Part shown: positions 10,201-19,637 of the stretch, in pieces | Layout: every line of letters starts with the position of its first letter | Position numbering within the stretch: the first letter of the stretch is position 1 | DNA from: Raphanus sativus | Taxonomy: Eukaryota > Streptophyta > Magnoliopsida > Brassicales > Brassicaceae | Reading direction: 5' to 3' | DNA length: 64,000 nucleotides | Assembly (NCBI RefSeq): GCF_000801105.2 | Contig: NC_079514.1 | Span: 22,174,293-22,238,292, forward strand | Translations under genes and position numbers: made by a program | The notes under the pieces: generated by a model | Seen by the model: the letters and a program-made list of their open reading frames with translations, nothing else | Told to the model about the DNA's origin: nothing | Database searches by the model: none

Positions 10201-11856
10201 CATGGGAAGCACATTGCACACGACCTCATCCTCATATCGCCCAATAGAAAGTGGGACGGTGACTTGCTCCTTCACATATTGCTCTCCAGCCTCATTGAGC
10301 CACTCCAACCTGAAAGGACGAGCAAGAGGCCGAGTAACAAGCCCAATTTTCTTAACAAGGGTGTCACTAGCCACATTAGTGCAACTACCTCCATCAATAA
10401 TCAAAGAACAAACTTTATCAGAAATGAGACATCTAGAGTGAAAGAGATTCTCCCTTTGTTCTTTGTCGTTGGTCTTTGTCTGGACACTCAAGGCACGTCT
10501 AGTAACAAGTATTGGACCGTGGCTGGGATCATCAAGGTCGTCCTCATCACAGATCGGATCAGAACCCTCCACAAAGTTCGAGCAGAACTCATCGATCACT
10601 CCATCGGCCTCCTCATCGAAGATGGGATCAAAGGCATCGTCCAAAGTCTTTCTAGTAACAAGAAGGGGACCATGAGCTGGGAAGTCAAGCGCCTCTTCCT
10701 CATCATCATCATACACTGGTCCAAGATCCTCCTTGTCTTCCTCGGATTCTACTTCACCATTCTCCAAAAGAACCATCACCTTTTGGTTTGGGCATCGGTT
10801 GGCATAGTGGCCAAGGCCATGACATCTGAAACACTGAATGTCTCTGGTTCGTTTTGGAGCCTCCTCTTTCTTTTCTCTATCAACATGAGCAGAGGAATTA
10901 GTCTTAAAAGCAGTATTTGTTGAGGAAGAAGACTTACCTTTGTCTTGATAGTTTGCTTTGGGAGCAAAGGATGATTTGGGAGCAAAGGCTGGTTTAGAAA
11001 GACCTTTTCTTTTGGCTTGTTGTTCAATCAGTATGGCCTTGTGTAGCATCTGCTCCATGCTGTCATAATCTTCCAGCTCCATACGGTCTTGAATATCACA
11101 GTTGAGCCCGGTAAGAAATCTGGCCATGGTGGCGTCTAAGGGCCCTTCTACATCAGCTTTGATCATCAAGGTCTCCATCTCCTGGTGATAGTCCTCAACT
11201 GACTTGGAACCTTGAAGCAGCCGCCTGAGTTTGTGGTGTAGGTCCCGGTGGTAATGGTCGGGAACAAAGCGTTTCCTCATCAGCATGGAAAGCTCATCCC
11301 ATGTATCAACTGGCGCCACACCTGCTCTTCTCCTGCTAGTCACAACTCGATCATACCAGTTAATAGCATAGCCAGTAAACTCAGCAGCAGCAAGTCTAAC
11401 CTTTTTAATATCAGAAAAATTTTGACAATCAAACACAAGCTCAATTTTTCTTTCCCATTCAAGAAAAGCATCCGGATCATTTTTGCCATCAAAACTTGGA
11501 ATTTTCAATTTCAATCCACCCATGCCATCATTAGTTCTTTCATTTCTACCAAATGGATTGACATCACCTTGGTTTTGATGTCTAGGAGCTCTCCTTGGAC
11601 GATTGATGGACTGATCATCATCATAGGACTCATCTCGGATCTCAAGGTCGGACCGGCTGTGTCTCCTTGGGCGGTCACGCCTGGTTCTGGTTCGGGACTG
11701 AGCTGGTCGGCCCTGAAGTTCATCCAGTCTAAGATGGATCGCCTCCAAACCTGTATTCAACAAGTTAGACATAGAATCATTGAGAGCACGCATTTGTAAG
11801 TTGGATAATCCAGCAACAGAATTTCCGGGTCTGTTTCTTTCTTCTTCACTGCCCAT
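6664..11856 (-). pseudogene. E1 gag-pol polyprotein, one in-frame stop
   Basis: Single frame of about 1730 codons; I start it at the ATG of 11856-11854 (MGSEEERN), since upstream in-frame codons lack ATG. Order, with rough residues: Arg-rich N-terminus; gag core 112-300; CCHC knuckle [14 protein letters not shown] near 340; protease LIIDGGS near 487; reverse transcriptase with YFDDILIYS near 854; RNase H (ECDASG near 1000, HTDHQS near 1065); integrase with D/D/E in SMDF, SDRDAKF and GQTEVVNQ near 1250, 1312 and 1348; GPF module; then a Pro/Ser/Arg-rich tail inside the 3' LTR. The TGA at 8232-8230 replaces the usual Trp of the HFYWP motif just before the integrase zinc Cys pair. Otherwise it looks intact. 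Confidence 0.93.
7229..7246 (-). promoter_or_regulatory. E1 polypurine tract
   Basis: On the minus strand TTTTGAAGAGGGAAGGGAA directly abuts the 3' LTR start TGATG. It would prime plus-strand DNA synthesis. It also encodes the in-frame FEEEGN segment of the polyprotein, so coding and priming signals overlap. C2 has the matching GAAGAGGGAGAG at its LTR junction. Confidence 0.8.
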
Positions 11857-12189
11857 GGTTTCCTGAAAACTTAAACAAGGTAAAGTTAGATAAAACCTCA
11901 CACTCTCAGGTGTTTATCCTCACCCACACACGTGTTTCACTCAATTTAGTGGTCACTCAAAGAATTCTTCTCAAGGTTCTAAGAAAGACAATCCAAATAA
12001 CCCGATGAGATCTCAAAGCAAACAAATAATGAAACAAGATAGAGAGATAAGAGAATTTGGTTTGGGAATCCGCTTTAACCACTCCAAGGCTGGATTTCTC
12101 TTCAGCCAGCAGGATTTCTCTTCCACCACCTAGCCACAACAATCAAACTTTTCGATTTCTTCTTTTTTTTTTTTTTTTTTTTAGATCTT

Positions 12190-12223
<34 letters not shown>

Positions 12224-12340
12224 ATGGCCTAGGTAAGGTAGTGGCCCGGATTCAAGATAGATAGAAGAAGAAGAGTGTTTAGAAAATGGGAGATGAGAAA
12301 GATGGAAAGATAATACCGAATTGAGTGGCTCTGATACCAC
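11857..12340 (-). other. E1 5' leader with primer site and A-rich tracts
   Basis: Untranslated leader of about 480 bases between the 5' LTR and the gag ATG. The primer-binding site TGGTATCAGAGCCACTC (minus strand, from 12339) matches the initiator methionine tRNA. Two long T runs on the plus strand (about 12163-12180 and 12191-12219), that is A-tracts in the RNA, are followed by a GGTGGAAGAGAAATCCTGCTGGC-like block. The whole layout is shared with the C2 leader (45679-46116). Confidence 0.8.
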
Positions 12341-13317
12341 TTGATACGTCCTGAGTTCGGACAGGATCACTCAATCGGTTTGTGAAGGATATGAACTCTG
12401 AAAAGAGAACTATGGAATGATGGGGGACACAAAAGGTTGCGGAAAGACCCCTTGATACTACCAGATTCGTTTGTTGCCGGATGTGACGCACCGGTCCAAC
12501 AAATGAAGATTTGTTTGCTAAGTGATAACCTCACTAGGAAACAGGAAAGTTCTATGCTAAGAACAAAGAGAGAAGACTCAAAATAAGGAGAAAATTTCGT
12601 GCTCTCATTGCAAAGAAATGGGGTACATTATATAGTGTTTTGAGTCAAAGAAATAATAAAGAAAAATGCTGAAAAACACACATAGAAAATATAAATTTGA
12701 CTAAGACTAGTCAAAGTGTGGAAAACAAGAGAAGACCAGTCAAAGTGTGGACTCAAAGGTTGACTGGTCCAGATTCAGAAATGTGTCCAAGTGCGTCCGT
12801 GATGATCTGGTTCGTCGCGGTAAGGAGATGGACGAACGGAGGTGCGGCCGCGGGGGTGATCTTCGAACTGTCTTGAACGTATGAAGAATTTACTCGACCC
12901 AAATCTTCAGAAAGTCTAAGAATCCTTGCCTTAGAGAATTTGGTCGAAGAGAAGTCCATGATGGCGTCAAAAGAAGAAGTAAGAACGTTGGTCCGATCAT
13001 CGGGATGTGCGGTACGGACCAAACGGGTGAGAAGTGAGAAGTTGCGGTCGTGGTCTGACTCCGCCTGGTCCAAGTGAAGTCTGGCTCGTCTGTTGGCTTT
13101 GTCTTGACGAGTTGGACGGGAAAGATCATCTGTGGTTCGGTCAGATCGGTCATCAGGTCGTGGATCCAAGCTTAGCTCCTTTCCGGACGAACGCGGGTTG
13201 ATCCGGTACACTGCTCGGTTGGACTGCTTGGCCTGGACGGATGGGTGAACCTCGGTTGGACTGATCTGAGTGTCCTGATCGTCGAGCTGGTCCTGGTCCG
13301 GGTCCTGGGTCGCATCA
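12341..13317 (-). mobile_element. E1 5' LTR
   Basis: 977 bp, the same length as the 3' LTR and differing at about five positions by eye (for example near 12432, 12855, 13068, 13088 and 13312). The coding tail seen in the 3' LTR is also present here (12753 onward) but is not joined to pol. It ends at 13317 before the flank GGTTG. Confidence 0.92.
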
Positions 13318-13412
13318 GGTTGGTCCCTGATTTCTTCTTGAGCAAGGGTCCGAAAGTCGAGGGCCTATCCGGAAGCTGTAGAAAACTTATGTCTGGATAT
13401 TTTTCCCCAACA
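13318..13412 (-). mobile_element. A1 5' LTR, remaining end
   Basis: The last 95 bp (plus coordinates), including the duplicated GGTTG, of the LTR begun at 5901. It ends TTTCCCCAACA, the same terminus as the A2 5' LTR at 48789. With 5901-6251 and one copy of the duplication removed, the LTR is about 441 bp. Confidence 0.88.
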
Positions 13413-13580
13413 TCACCGTCAGTATCTATCAACATATGTTCAAGTCGAAGACAACGCGAGGAGAAATCGATCGACACAAACACTTGTGTATCGACCGATA
13501 CTAGTCAAACCGACATGGATAAATTTGGAAATTTGGAAAAAGGAAATTCCCAAATTGGAAAAGTTGGAGATATGGAGCCC

Positions 13581-13588
13581 TATAAAAG
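13581..13588 (+). promoter_or_regulatory. Internal TATA box of H1
   Basis: TATAAAAG, 54 bp upstream of the ATG at 13635. A TATA box sits at the equivalent place in F1 (28248) and F3 (59906-59899), upstream of the homologous second open region. It suggests a promoter inside the element, separate from the LTR. Confidence 0.5.
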
Positions 13589-13634
13589 AAACCACGGGGT
13601 ATAAGTTATTTCACACACCCTAGAAGCAATCAAG

Positions 13635-13835
13635 ATGACTACACCATCTTCCAACTCTAATGGAACAGCTTCCAACTACAAACTTCCACATCAGCTGCAC
13701 AACATGAAATCGATCGACGGGACTTCACCCAAATCGATCGATACTCAACCCTTACCACCCGATTCTTATATAAATAAAGAATTAGGTAACAATAATCTAA
13801 CTTCTGATAAACTTGGAAATTTCAGGGATACATAA
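13635..13835 (+). pseudogene. H1 second-ORF N-terminal piece
   Basis: 66-codon frame starting at the first ATG after the TATA box. It is Ser/Asn/Thr-rich with SIDG and SIDT units encoded by ATCGATCGA. It ends in LGNFRDT, resembling the FGIFRDTDG unit of F1 (near 28500), then hits a stop. Probably the truncated start of the F/H second reading region. Confidence 0.5.
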
Positions 13836-13862
13836 AGCCAGAGAAGAGCTGATAAGAAGCCA

Positions 13863-14511
13863 ATGTCTACATCAAAACCCTACAGCAGAGAAGAGATGGA
13901 TGAGATACTCACAAAGGCTCACATCACACAAATCAATTCCCTCAACGATTTCAAGTGGAGGATAGACAGTGTCTACCATCCGCCGAATGATAAGATCGAA
14001 GGGCTTGCAGCAAACATGGAGTTTCTTGCGAATAATATAAAATCCATTGTTCAGCATACAACTACACCTACAATTCCTATGCCCTCAACATCGATCGATG
14101 ACAGATGGAAGGAGTCGACCGTTGATGAATTCAGTGTATCGATTGATAGAATCCACGATCGTCGACCAACATTGATCGATACGCCTACTCAGTTATCGAT
14201 CACTTCTCCACACGCTTTACCAAGACCATACAATCCATCGATCGACAATGCGTATGATCTACCGATCGACAAGGACCAACCTGCCATATACCAAACTTTA
14301 AAAAAAGAGATCAAGCAAATGTTGGGATCAGGCAACCAATGGGAAGAGGGAAGTCTACAGAAGCAGTTAGATATATTCTACTGCAGATTTAACAGCAACA
14401 TGGATTGGATAACAAAGAGAGGAGAGCTTATGCAAAAAGAGTTAGATTTGCTACGCAACAAGCAGAAAACATCGGGATCGATCGATAGTAGAGAAGCTAA
14501 ATCGATCGATT
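13863..14511 (+). pseudogene. H1 second-ORF segment, interrupted by A2
   Basis: About 216 codons of H1 sequence starting at the codon before STSKPYSREEMDEIL, with SYSREE-type and coiled-coil stretches (LQKQLDIFYCRFNSN, LMQKELDLLRNKQ) and six or more SID units. F1 and F3 carry the same YSREEIDDMV and LQKELASIRKK features (29050-29480; 58680-59100). A2 is inserted after codon SID; the sequence resumes at 48790. Function unknown; the family is specific to Athila-like elements. Confidence 0.65.
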
Positions 14512-14951
14512 TGTTAGGGTATTTTTGTGTAGGATCGTTTTAGTACTACGGAACACTAGAAGATTTGTAAGACAGAGTTGTAAAATCGAGGGCAAAGAGA
14601 TGTTATTGAGTATAATGGTCGGGACTACAACGTATTGGTGTATAAACCCTAGTTCTAGTCGCCTAAACTCTAATCTCTAAGCCTCCGAATGTCGATCCCT
14701 CATTCTAGGGTTTGGGCTCCCCTTTTATAGTTGTAGATGTCGGCTTCAAGTAATAGAACTCATCCATAATCGGAAAATGGAAGTTTCCCCTTAGGTAGAA
14801 AACTTCTATTTTTCTTCAAGGGGTCGGCCCGATCTAGGGGTCGGACCCTAGGCAAGGGTCGATCCCTTGTATCTTCTTGAGCAAGGGTCTGGAAGTCGAG
14901 GACCTATCTGGAAGCTGGAGAAAACTTATATCTGGATATTTTTCCCCAAAA
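14512..14951 (-). mobile_element. A2 3' LTR
   Basis: 440 bp starting TTGTTAGGG on the plus strand, pairing with 48351-48789. A TATA box CTATAAAAGG lies on the minus strand at about 14730-14721. The inner end reads CCCCAAAA instead of CCCCAACA, so the canonical TG end has been mutated. The adjoining minus-strand GGGGCAAAC is the candidate polypurine tract. Confidence 0.88.
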
Positions 14952-15505
14952 GTTTGCCCCTTATTCCTTGATTTGCTCGTGGAAATCAAGGGATAACATG
15001 TATTTCCCAAGCCTTAGTAGTTTTCTCTTGGGTACCTTATCTTCTTGCAGTGGGTCAGACCGGGACCCTAGTTGATGAAATGAGATACTGATTTTACAAG
15101 GCTCTGAAAGTCGTATCTCCTTAGAGTATTTAGATCTTGACTTTTTTTCAAACGTAGAGAAGAGATGGAGCGTTCTTTTTCTTTAAAAATCAAGGGGTAC
15201 GAGCCTTGCTTTTCTGAACTTGATCGGATGAAGTGGGCTTCGCAAATAGGACAAAGACGGTTGAGTTTCTCCGTTTGGCGCTCATTTGGACGCGTGGCGA
15301 TTTGTACGAGCCGCGTGTTCGCCAACCTAGGGTTTTCTCCTTCCTTCTTTCATTTGATCGAGACCAAAGTCTCTCTCTTCTCATTTCTTCTCTACTCTCT
15401 TCAAGATTCTCTCTCTCTCGGCGGCTTCCTCTCTCGAAGATTCCCTCTCGTTCAGGTAGCCATCTTCTTCCCTTCTCTCTTTTCTTCTCTTATACTAGAT
15501 CGATA
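14952..15505 (+). other. A2 3' untranslated region; CT-rich leader of the opposite-strand gene
   Basis: No convincing gene. The part 15340-15500 is strongly CT-rich on the plus strand (TCTCTCTTCTCATTTCTTCTC and CTCTCTCTCGG), as in plant 5' leaders and pyrimidine patches, and ends six bases before the ATG at 15506. The matching opposite-strand gene in B2 has the same kind of CT-rich leader. Confidence 0.55.
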
Positions 15506-17368
15506 ATGTCCGACGATTCCCCTAGCAAAACCCTAGAATTCCCTGTAGCCTGTAGAGATAGATCCGAAACCCTAGGCTCGATGAACTCTTCTTCTCAGTC
15601 CCCCGAACCCATAGCCGATGCGGAGGGTCCTTGTCTCGATGTTACGGAATATATCCCTTCCGACGATGAAGCCGAAGAATCTTTGCTGGTGGGTCCGGTT
15701 TCCAGAATTGGAAAGAGAGATGTTGAAGAATGGAGAAGGAAGTACGATCTTCCCCAGGATCTGGAGATCCGGATTCCGGGTCCTTCCGACAGGATTTCGG
15801 AGTCGATGAGGTCCCGGTTTACGAAGCGTATTTCGAAGCGGGCTTTCGGGATCACGTTCCTTCTCTGATGGCAAAGCTCTCAGAGCATTTGGAGATCTCT
15901 CCACGTCAGCTAACTCCTCCAGCCTGGAGGACCTTGATCGCGATACAGAACCTCGGCGACTTGGAGCGCTTGGTGATAGGAGTGAACGAGGTGCTCTATT
16001 CGTACTATGTTGCTGATCTGCCCGGATCAAAGGGGAAATATTACCTCCATATTCGTATTAGCCAAGCTTTGGTTCGAGAGATCGAGAAAGGTGCAAGGAA
16101 GCATCATCCAGTCTTTAGCAGTAGATGGGCAGAGAGATTTGCCTTCGTAACCCTCCCCGGATTTCTCCTATTTGGCATGTAGTGGGTAGGTTATTATTCT
16201 TTTCAAATAGCTTTTGATCGCGATACTGATTCGTCCTTATTTTCTGTTGCAGAGGTGTCTCGCAAGCCCGTGCCTGAAGGGAAGGAAATTGATGATCAGG
16301 TCCTTGATCTTCCTCCGTCGCGTCGTCAAACCACCTTTCTTACCAGCAAAGAAGTCTTAAGGCAGTGCAGCATCTGGGGTAAGTTCTTCGTGTCATGCCT
16401 TTTCTTGCGAGCTGGTTCCTTGACCGCTTTGATTCTTTGCAAGTAATATGTCGGGATCCACAGGAGAAAAAGCTATCAGCCAAGAAGCCTGTTGCTAAGG
16501 CCACTACCTCGGGTGATGATGATGTCCAGATCATTAAGAGTACCAAGCGCAAGGGACCTACTATCTCAGCCCCATCTGCCTCAAGGAGAAGAACTCGGGC
16601 CTCGGGATCGACTCCGAAGTCCTCGACTTCAGAGCCTTCTCCTAATCCTGGTGCGGACCTAGACAAAGTGGTAGCTGATCTCTCTTCCTCCACGTTTCCT
16701 GGGAGCGCCTGCTTTCTCCCTTCTGGAGATCTCCCGAAGGCCTTTGAGGGTGTTCAGATTGATCTCCTCCAGGTACGACTTTACGCCTGTCCTTTTTCTT
16801 CTTTGTTACATGGAGTAGTAATCGTTGTGGTTTTGATTTGCAGGTTATGTCTTAGATTCACCATTTCGAGGACATGGTGAATGAGCAGTCGTCCAAGAAG
16901 GAGCTGGAGAGCATGAATGCTTAGCTTAAGGAGGAGAAGAACATAGTCCTGGCTCAGGGAAAGGAGATCAAATCCCTTCAGCTCAAACTGAAGAACTCGA
17001 AGGAGGCTGAGGCTGCTACTGCTACGGAGAACACCGCTCTGACGCGTCAGTTGGAGAAGACCCAGGAGGAGCTCTGTGGGCTGAAACTGGAGAAGGAGTC
17101 CTTTGAGGACGAAATGATGAAGGCGGTGAGTGGAGCCAAGGTGACTGCTCGCTGGGAGCTGATGAGAGAATGGCTTAAGGAGCAGACCGACAAGTGGGAA
17201 TTGGCCGTGGAATTCCAGCGATACAAGCTGGTGAGGGAGGCTGAGGCTAAGCTGCAGGGGCTGCCTCCTCCTTCGTTTGATGACGAGCCACCTCTTCCCG
17301 AAGCCGACGCTGCCAAGGAGACTTCTCCTACTCCATCTGAGGGTGCGGGTGCTTCTCCAACTGCCTGA
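15506..17368 (+). pseudogene. Opposite-strand gene of Tat element A2 (putative gypsy-type transposon protein), apparently spliced
   Basis: Lies antisense to pol, between pol and the 3' LTR, where Tat elements are known to carry additional antisense ORFs. Exon 1 (15506 to about 16185) gives an acidic N-terminus, then a conserved block LTPPAWRTLIAIQNLGDLE that I associate with the plant transposon protein family Transposase_28 (PF04195); a 1-base frameshift near 15790 splits it. Candidate GT-AG introns: about 16186-16252, 16379-16463 and 16773-16843. Exon 3 is basic (KKPVAKATTSGDDD). Exon 4 (16844-17368) is a coiled coil with an acidic C-terminus and two TAG stops (16853 and near 16922). Exon 2 phase does not match exon 3, so boundaries are provisional. 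Confidence 0.75.
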
Positions 17369-19271
17369 TCTCTCTATCTCTCGAACTCTTGATCTTTTAA
17401 GCCCTTGGGGCTTTTGTTGTTGTTTTTACCCTTCGGGGTTTTGCTTTTTTAGACCTCAGGCCTTCGTGCCTTAAGAATTTTAAGTACTGGCCCTCGGGGG
17501 TTTTAACTTTTAATCTATTTGTGCTTCTGCTTTTATCTTTGAGTAGCATAGAGTCGTCTTCCGAGAGAAATCACCTTGTTTGTGTTTCGAGGATAGGGGA
17601 ATTCCTTATCAGAGGTTATGGGTCGAAGGCGGACCATAACCCCAATCAGATCAGACGAGATCTTAGGAACCAATGAGAGTTCCCCCTTAAGGATCACACC
17701 ACTTAGAGCTGTAGAGGAATCAGGGCTCGAGCCCTGCCACCGTATTGATAGCCTAAGGGTCTAGATCGCGTGGAATCAATTCCACATCTTCGGAACGCAA
17801 AGGCACCTAGGTAGAAGCGTGGATTCGTGGAAAGGAATGGATCCTTGAGCGGGGCAAAACCTTGAAAGGGATGGACCCTTGCAGAAATTGATCCCTTGTA
17901 AGGGTTGACTCCTTGAATGGATATCAATGACTAGGAACTGGATCCTGAAATGATTAGAAAAGCGTTAGATCTTGTAATCCATTATTAAAAACCTGAGTTT
18001 TAGATTTGGAATGAAAGATCCTAGCCTGGAACCCTGGAGTTCTAGCTTGGTTTGAACCCTGAGGTTCTTGAGCTCTAGAACCCGGAAGTTCTTAAGGTCT
18101 TGAACCCTGAGTTCCCTTACCTAGGCCCGAAGGCCGTTTTATTGAACCCGAAGGTTTGCTCATTGAACCCTGACGTTTCTGAGTGTTTGGGTTTAATCTC
18201 TAGATCCGGGGACCGTGATTGAACCCAATGGATACCTCGAACCCGGAGGTTGATGCTTTTGAACCTTGAGGTTCTCGGCAAACCCGAAGGTTGGTATTAG
18301 GACTCAAAGATCCTTGAACCCTGAGGTTCTTTCTAGATCCGAAGATAAGCTAGACCCGAACGCCCTTGATCGACCCTTAGGTGATCCAGAATCCAGAGAT
18401 TCCTTACAGACCCGGAGGCTGCATTGAACCCTGAGGTTCTTTCATAGACCCGGAGGCCGTACTAAACCTGGAGGTTACTATATAGACCCTGAGGCTGTGC
18501 TGAACCCTGAGGTTCATCATAGACACTGAGGCCGTATGCGTTATGGGAGATTTGTGATCGTATTCTGCTCCCCATGGGGGAACCACTACCGATCTGTTAT
18601 TGAGAAACCGCACTCTGCCACCCGGAGGTATAGGCCACTCTCGTGAATCTCAATGCTGCACTCTACCTTTCTGTAGAAAAGGTCACGCTCAGACTTACTG
18701 TGGTCTGGCGTGGGCCTTCCCCGCGGAGCGACTTCACACCAGACACATTACTTTCCTAGTCTAGATAAGTATTAAATTTTGGTGCTAACCGGTATTTTCG
18801 CACATTTGCTCCCTGCATATCAGCCGTCAGCATCTGATTACAGTACTTTGCAGTGTACGTCATGCCCCCTGCGTGTATTTAGCTCGTAGCGTCTTTAACA
18901 CAGGGTTTGGGTAGCACTAGTACGGTGGTCCCCACGTAACTTTTGGACTTATAGCCTTTACGCAGGGTCCGAGGTGCAGACAATGTACTAGGGTTTATCA
19001 GACCCGTTCCTTATATGTCGTACACCCATGTGAGTAGTCTCACTAGTGTATTTAGGGTTTGCTGAGGTCTAAGATCCTTTAAGACCTGGCCTAGCTAGTA
19101 TGTCCCTTTAAGTACATTGGAGTTCCTATAACCCCTTTAGCCGTAATTGATAATGTATTTTATAAGCTTAGTCCGGAGACATTATCTCATACATAGGAAT
19201 AGGAAACCAGTGTACTTAAATATATCATAATAATAGTAGTAGTATATAAAGCTTGATCCGGGGATCTTACT
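17369..19271. other. A2 non-coding spacer between pol and the opposite-strand gene
   Basis: No supportable gene. The first part (17370-17520) is T-rich, with repeated CCCTTGGGG and CCTCGGGG words after the stop of the opposite-strand gene, and may hold its 3' end. The stretch 17700-18540 is a field of short repeats (separate entry). 18560-19270 is unremarkable. Confidence 0.6.
18000..18540. repeat. Degenerate GAACCCTGAGGTTC repeat field in A2
   Basis: More than fifteen variants of GAACCCTGAGGTTCTT and GACCCGGAGGC, spaced roughly 20-40 bp apart. Each core is nearly self-complementary (GAACC...GGTTC), so the field could fold into many small hairpins in RNA of either strand. A weaker form (GGATCCTTGA, GGACCCTTG) extends upstream to about 17800. 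Confidence 0.75.
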
Positions 19272-19632
19272 CTAGAAGTGATAGAATTTGAGGTGCAAGG
19301 CATTCCAGCAGTTAGGTTGGACCTTGCCGTCGCTGTCTTCCAACTTATAGGCTCCTGCCCCTTGCACTTCTATTACCGTATAGGGACTTTCCCATCCAGG
19401 AGCGAGTTTTCCGGCTGATTTATCCCTTGTGTGGTCACAGACTCGCCTTAGGACCCAGTCCCCTTTCCGGAAGGTTCTGGATCTGACCTTTTTGTTGTAG
19501 CTCTTGGCGACTTTCAACTGGTAGGATGCATTTCTAAGGCGGGCCACCTCCCTCTTTTCGTCGAGTAGGTCTAGACTCAGGGACATTAGCTCGTTATTCT
19601 CCTCCTCGGAAAGGAATTCAGAAACCGTGGTC
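19272..19632 (-). pseudogene. A2 integrase C-terminal domain
   Basis: Continues the integrase after solo LTR I1. It contains the Tat-type end: KKVRSRTFRKGDWVLRRV, then the GPY-like module GKLAPGWESPYTVIEV and a final ALHLKFYHF. This would be the DNA-binding C-terminal part of integrase. The native frame enters from 21103 downward. It ends at the TGA/TAG-bearing 19272 boundary as in other Tat elements. Confidence 0.8.
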
Positions 19633-19637
19633 CTTAC

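Larger units (their letters stand above)
6252..13317 (-). mobile_element. CRM-like chromovirus E1, full length and young
   Basis: A 7066-bp LTR retrotransposon on the minus strand with two 977-bp LTRs (6252-7228 and 12341-13317). I saw about five differences between the LTRs, roughly 0.5%. The flank is GGTTG at 6247-6251 and 13318-13322. It has an initiator-Met primer site, an A-rich leader, one gag-pol frame and a polypurine tract. The lineage call rests on the gag ([19 protein letters not shown]), the DGGS protease, and an integrase C-terminus of CRM type ([18 protein letters not shown] then FNVSDLSPF). CRM elements favour centromeric chromatin. It is inserted in the A1 5' LTR. One nonsense codon is the only visible coding lesion. 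Confidence 0.92.
1..13412 (-). mobile_element. Tat-lineage Ty3/gypsy element A1, 5' half, heavily interrupted
   Basis: Minus-strand LTR retrotransposon that continues past the left edge of the window. Its own sequence survives at 1-22, 1461-1508, 2368-2723, 4484-6251 and 13318-13412; everything between is later insertions B1, C1, D1 and E1. From high to low coordinate it reads 5' LTR, primer-binding site, gag, start of protease. It is colinear with A2 (for example 2380-2720 matches 42367-42600 and 33980-34150), which proves the pieces belong together. Lineage is called from the Tat-type gag, the LTR/primer-site pair and the match to A2. Its 3' LTR is outside the window. The flank at 13413 (TCACC) should be its target duplication but the partner cannot be seen. 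Confidence 0.88.
13413..14511 (+). mobile_element. Athila-like element H1, left visible part
   Basis: Plus-strand internal region of an Athila-like element, lying between A1 (ends 13412) and A2 (starts 14512). It continues at 48790 after A2; the duplicated CGATT at 14507-14511 and 48790-48794 proves the join. It has an internal TATA box, two reading frames and many ATCGATCGA motifs. The rest of H1, with its 5' LTR, must lie left of A1, outside the window. Confidence 0.82.

Noticed and set aside
9937..10923. A 328-codon plus-strand frame opposite E1 gag-pol
   Set aside because: It is the complement of a strongly conserved gag/protease coding region, has no ATG context or domain, and no intron or leader. 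Unlike the A2 and B2 opposite-strand genes it overlaps sense coding sequence.
11248..11799. A 183-codon plus-strand frame opposite E1 gag
   Set aside because: Shadow of the well-supported minus-strand gag; amino-acid composition is of the hydrophobic shadow type.
17369..18000. A distinct gene downstream of the opposite-strand gene
   Set aside because: Short frames only (65-74 codons), no conserved motif, sequence made of short repeated words.
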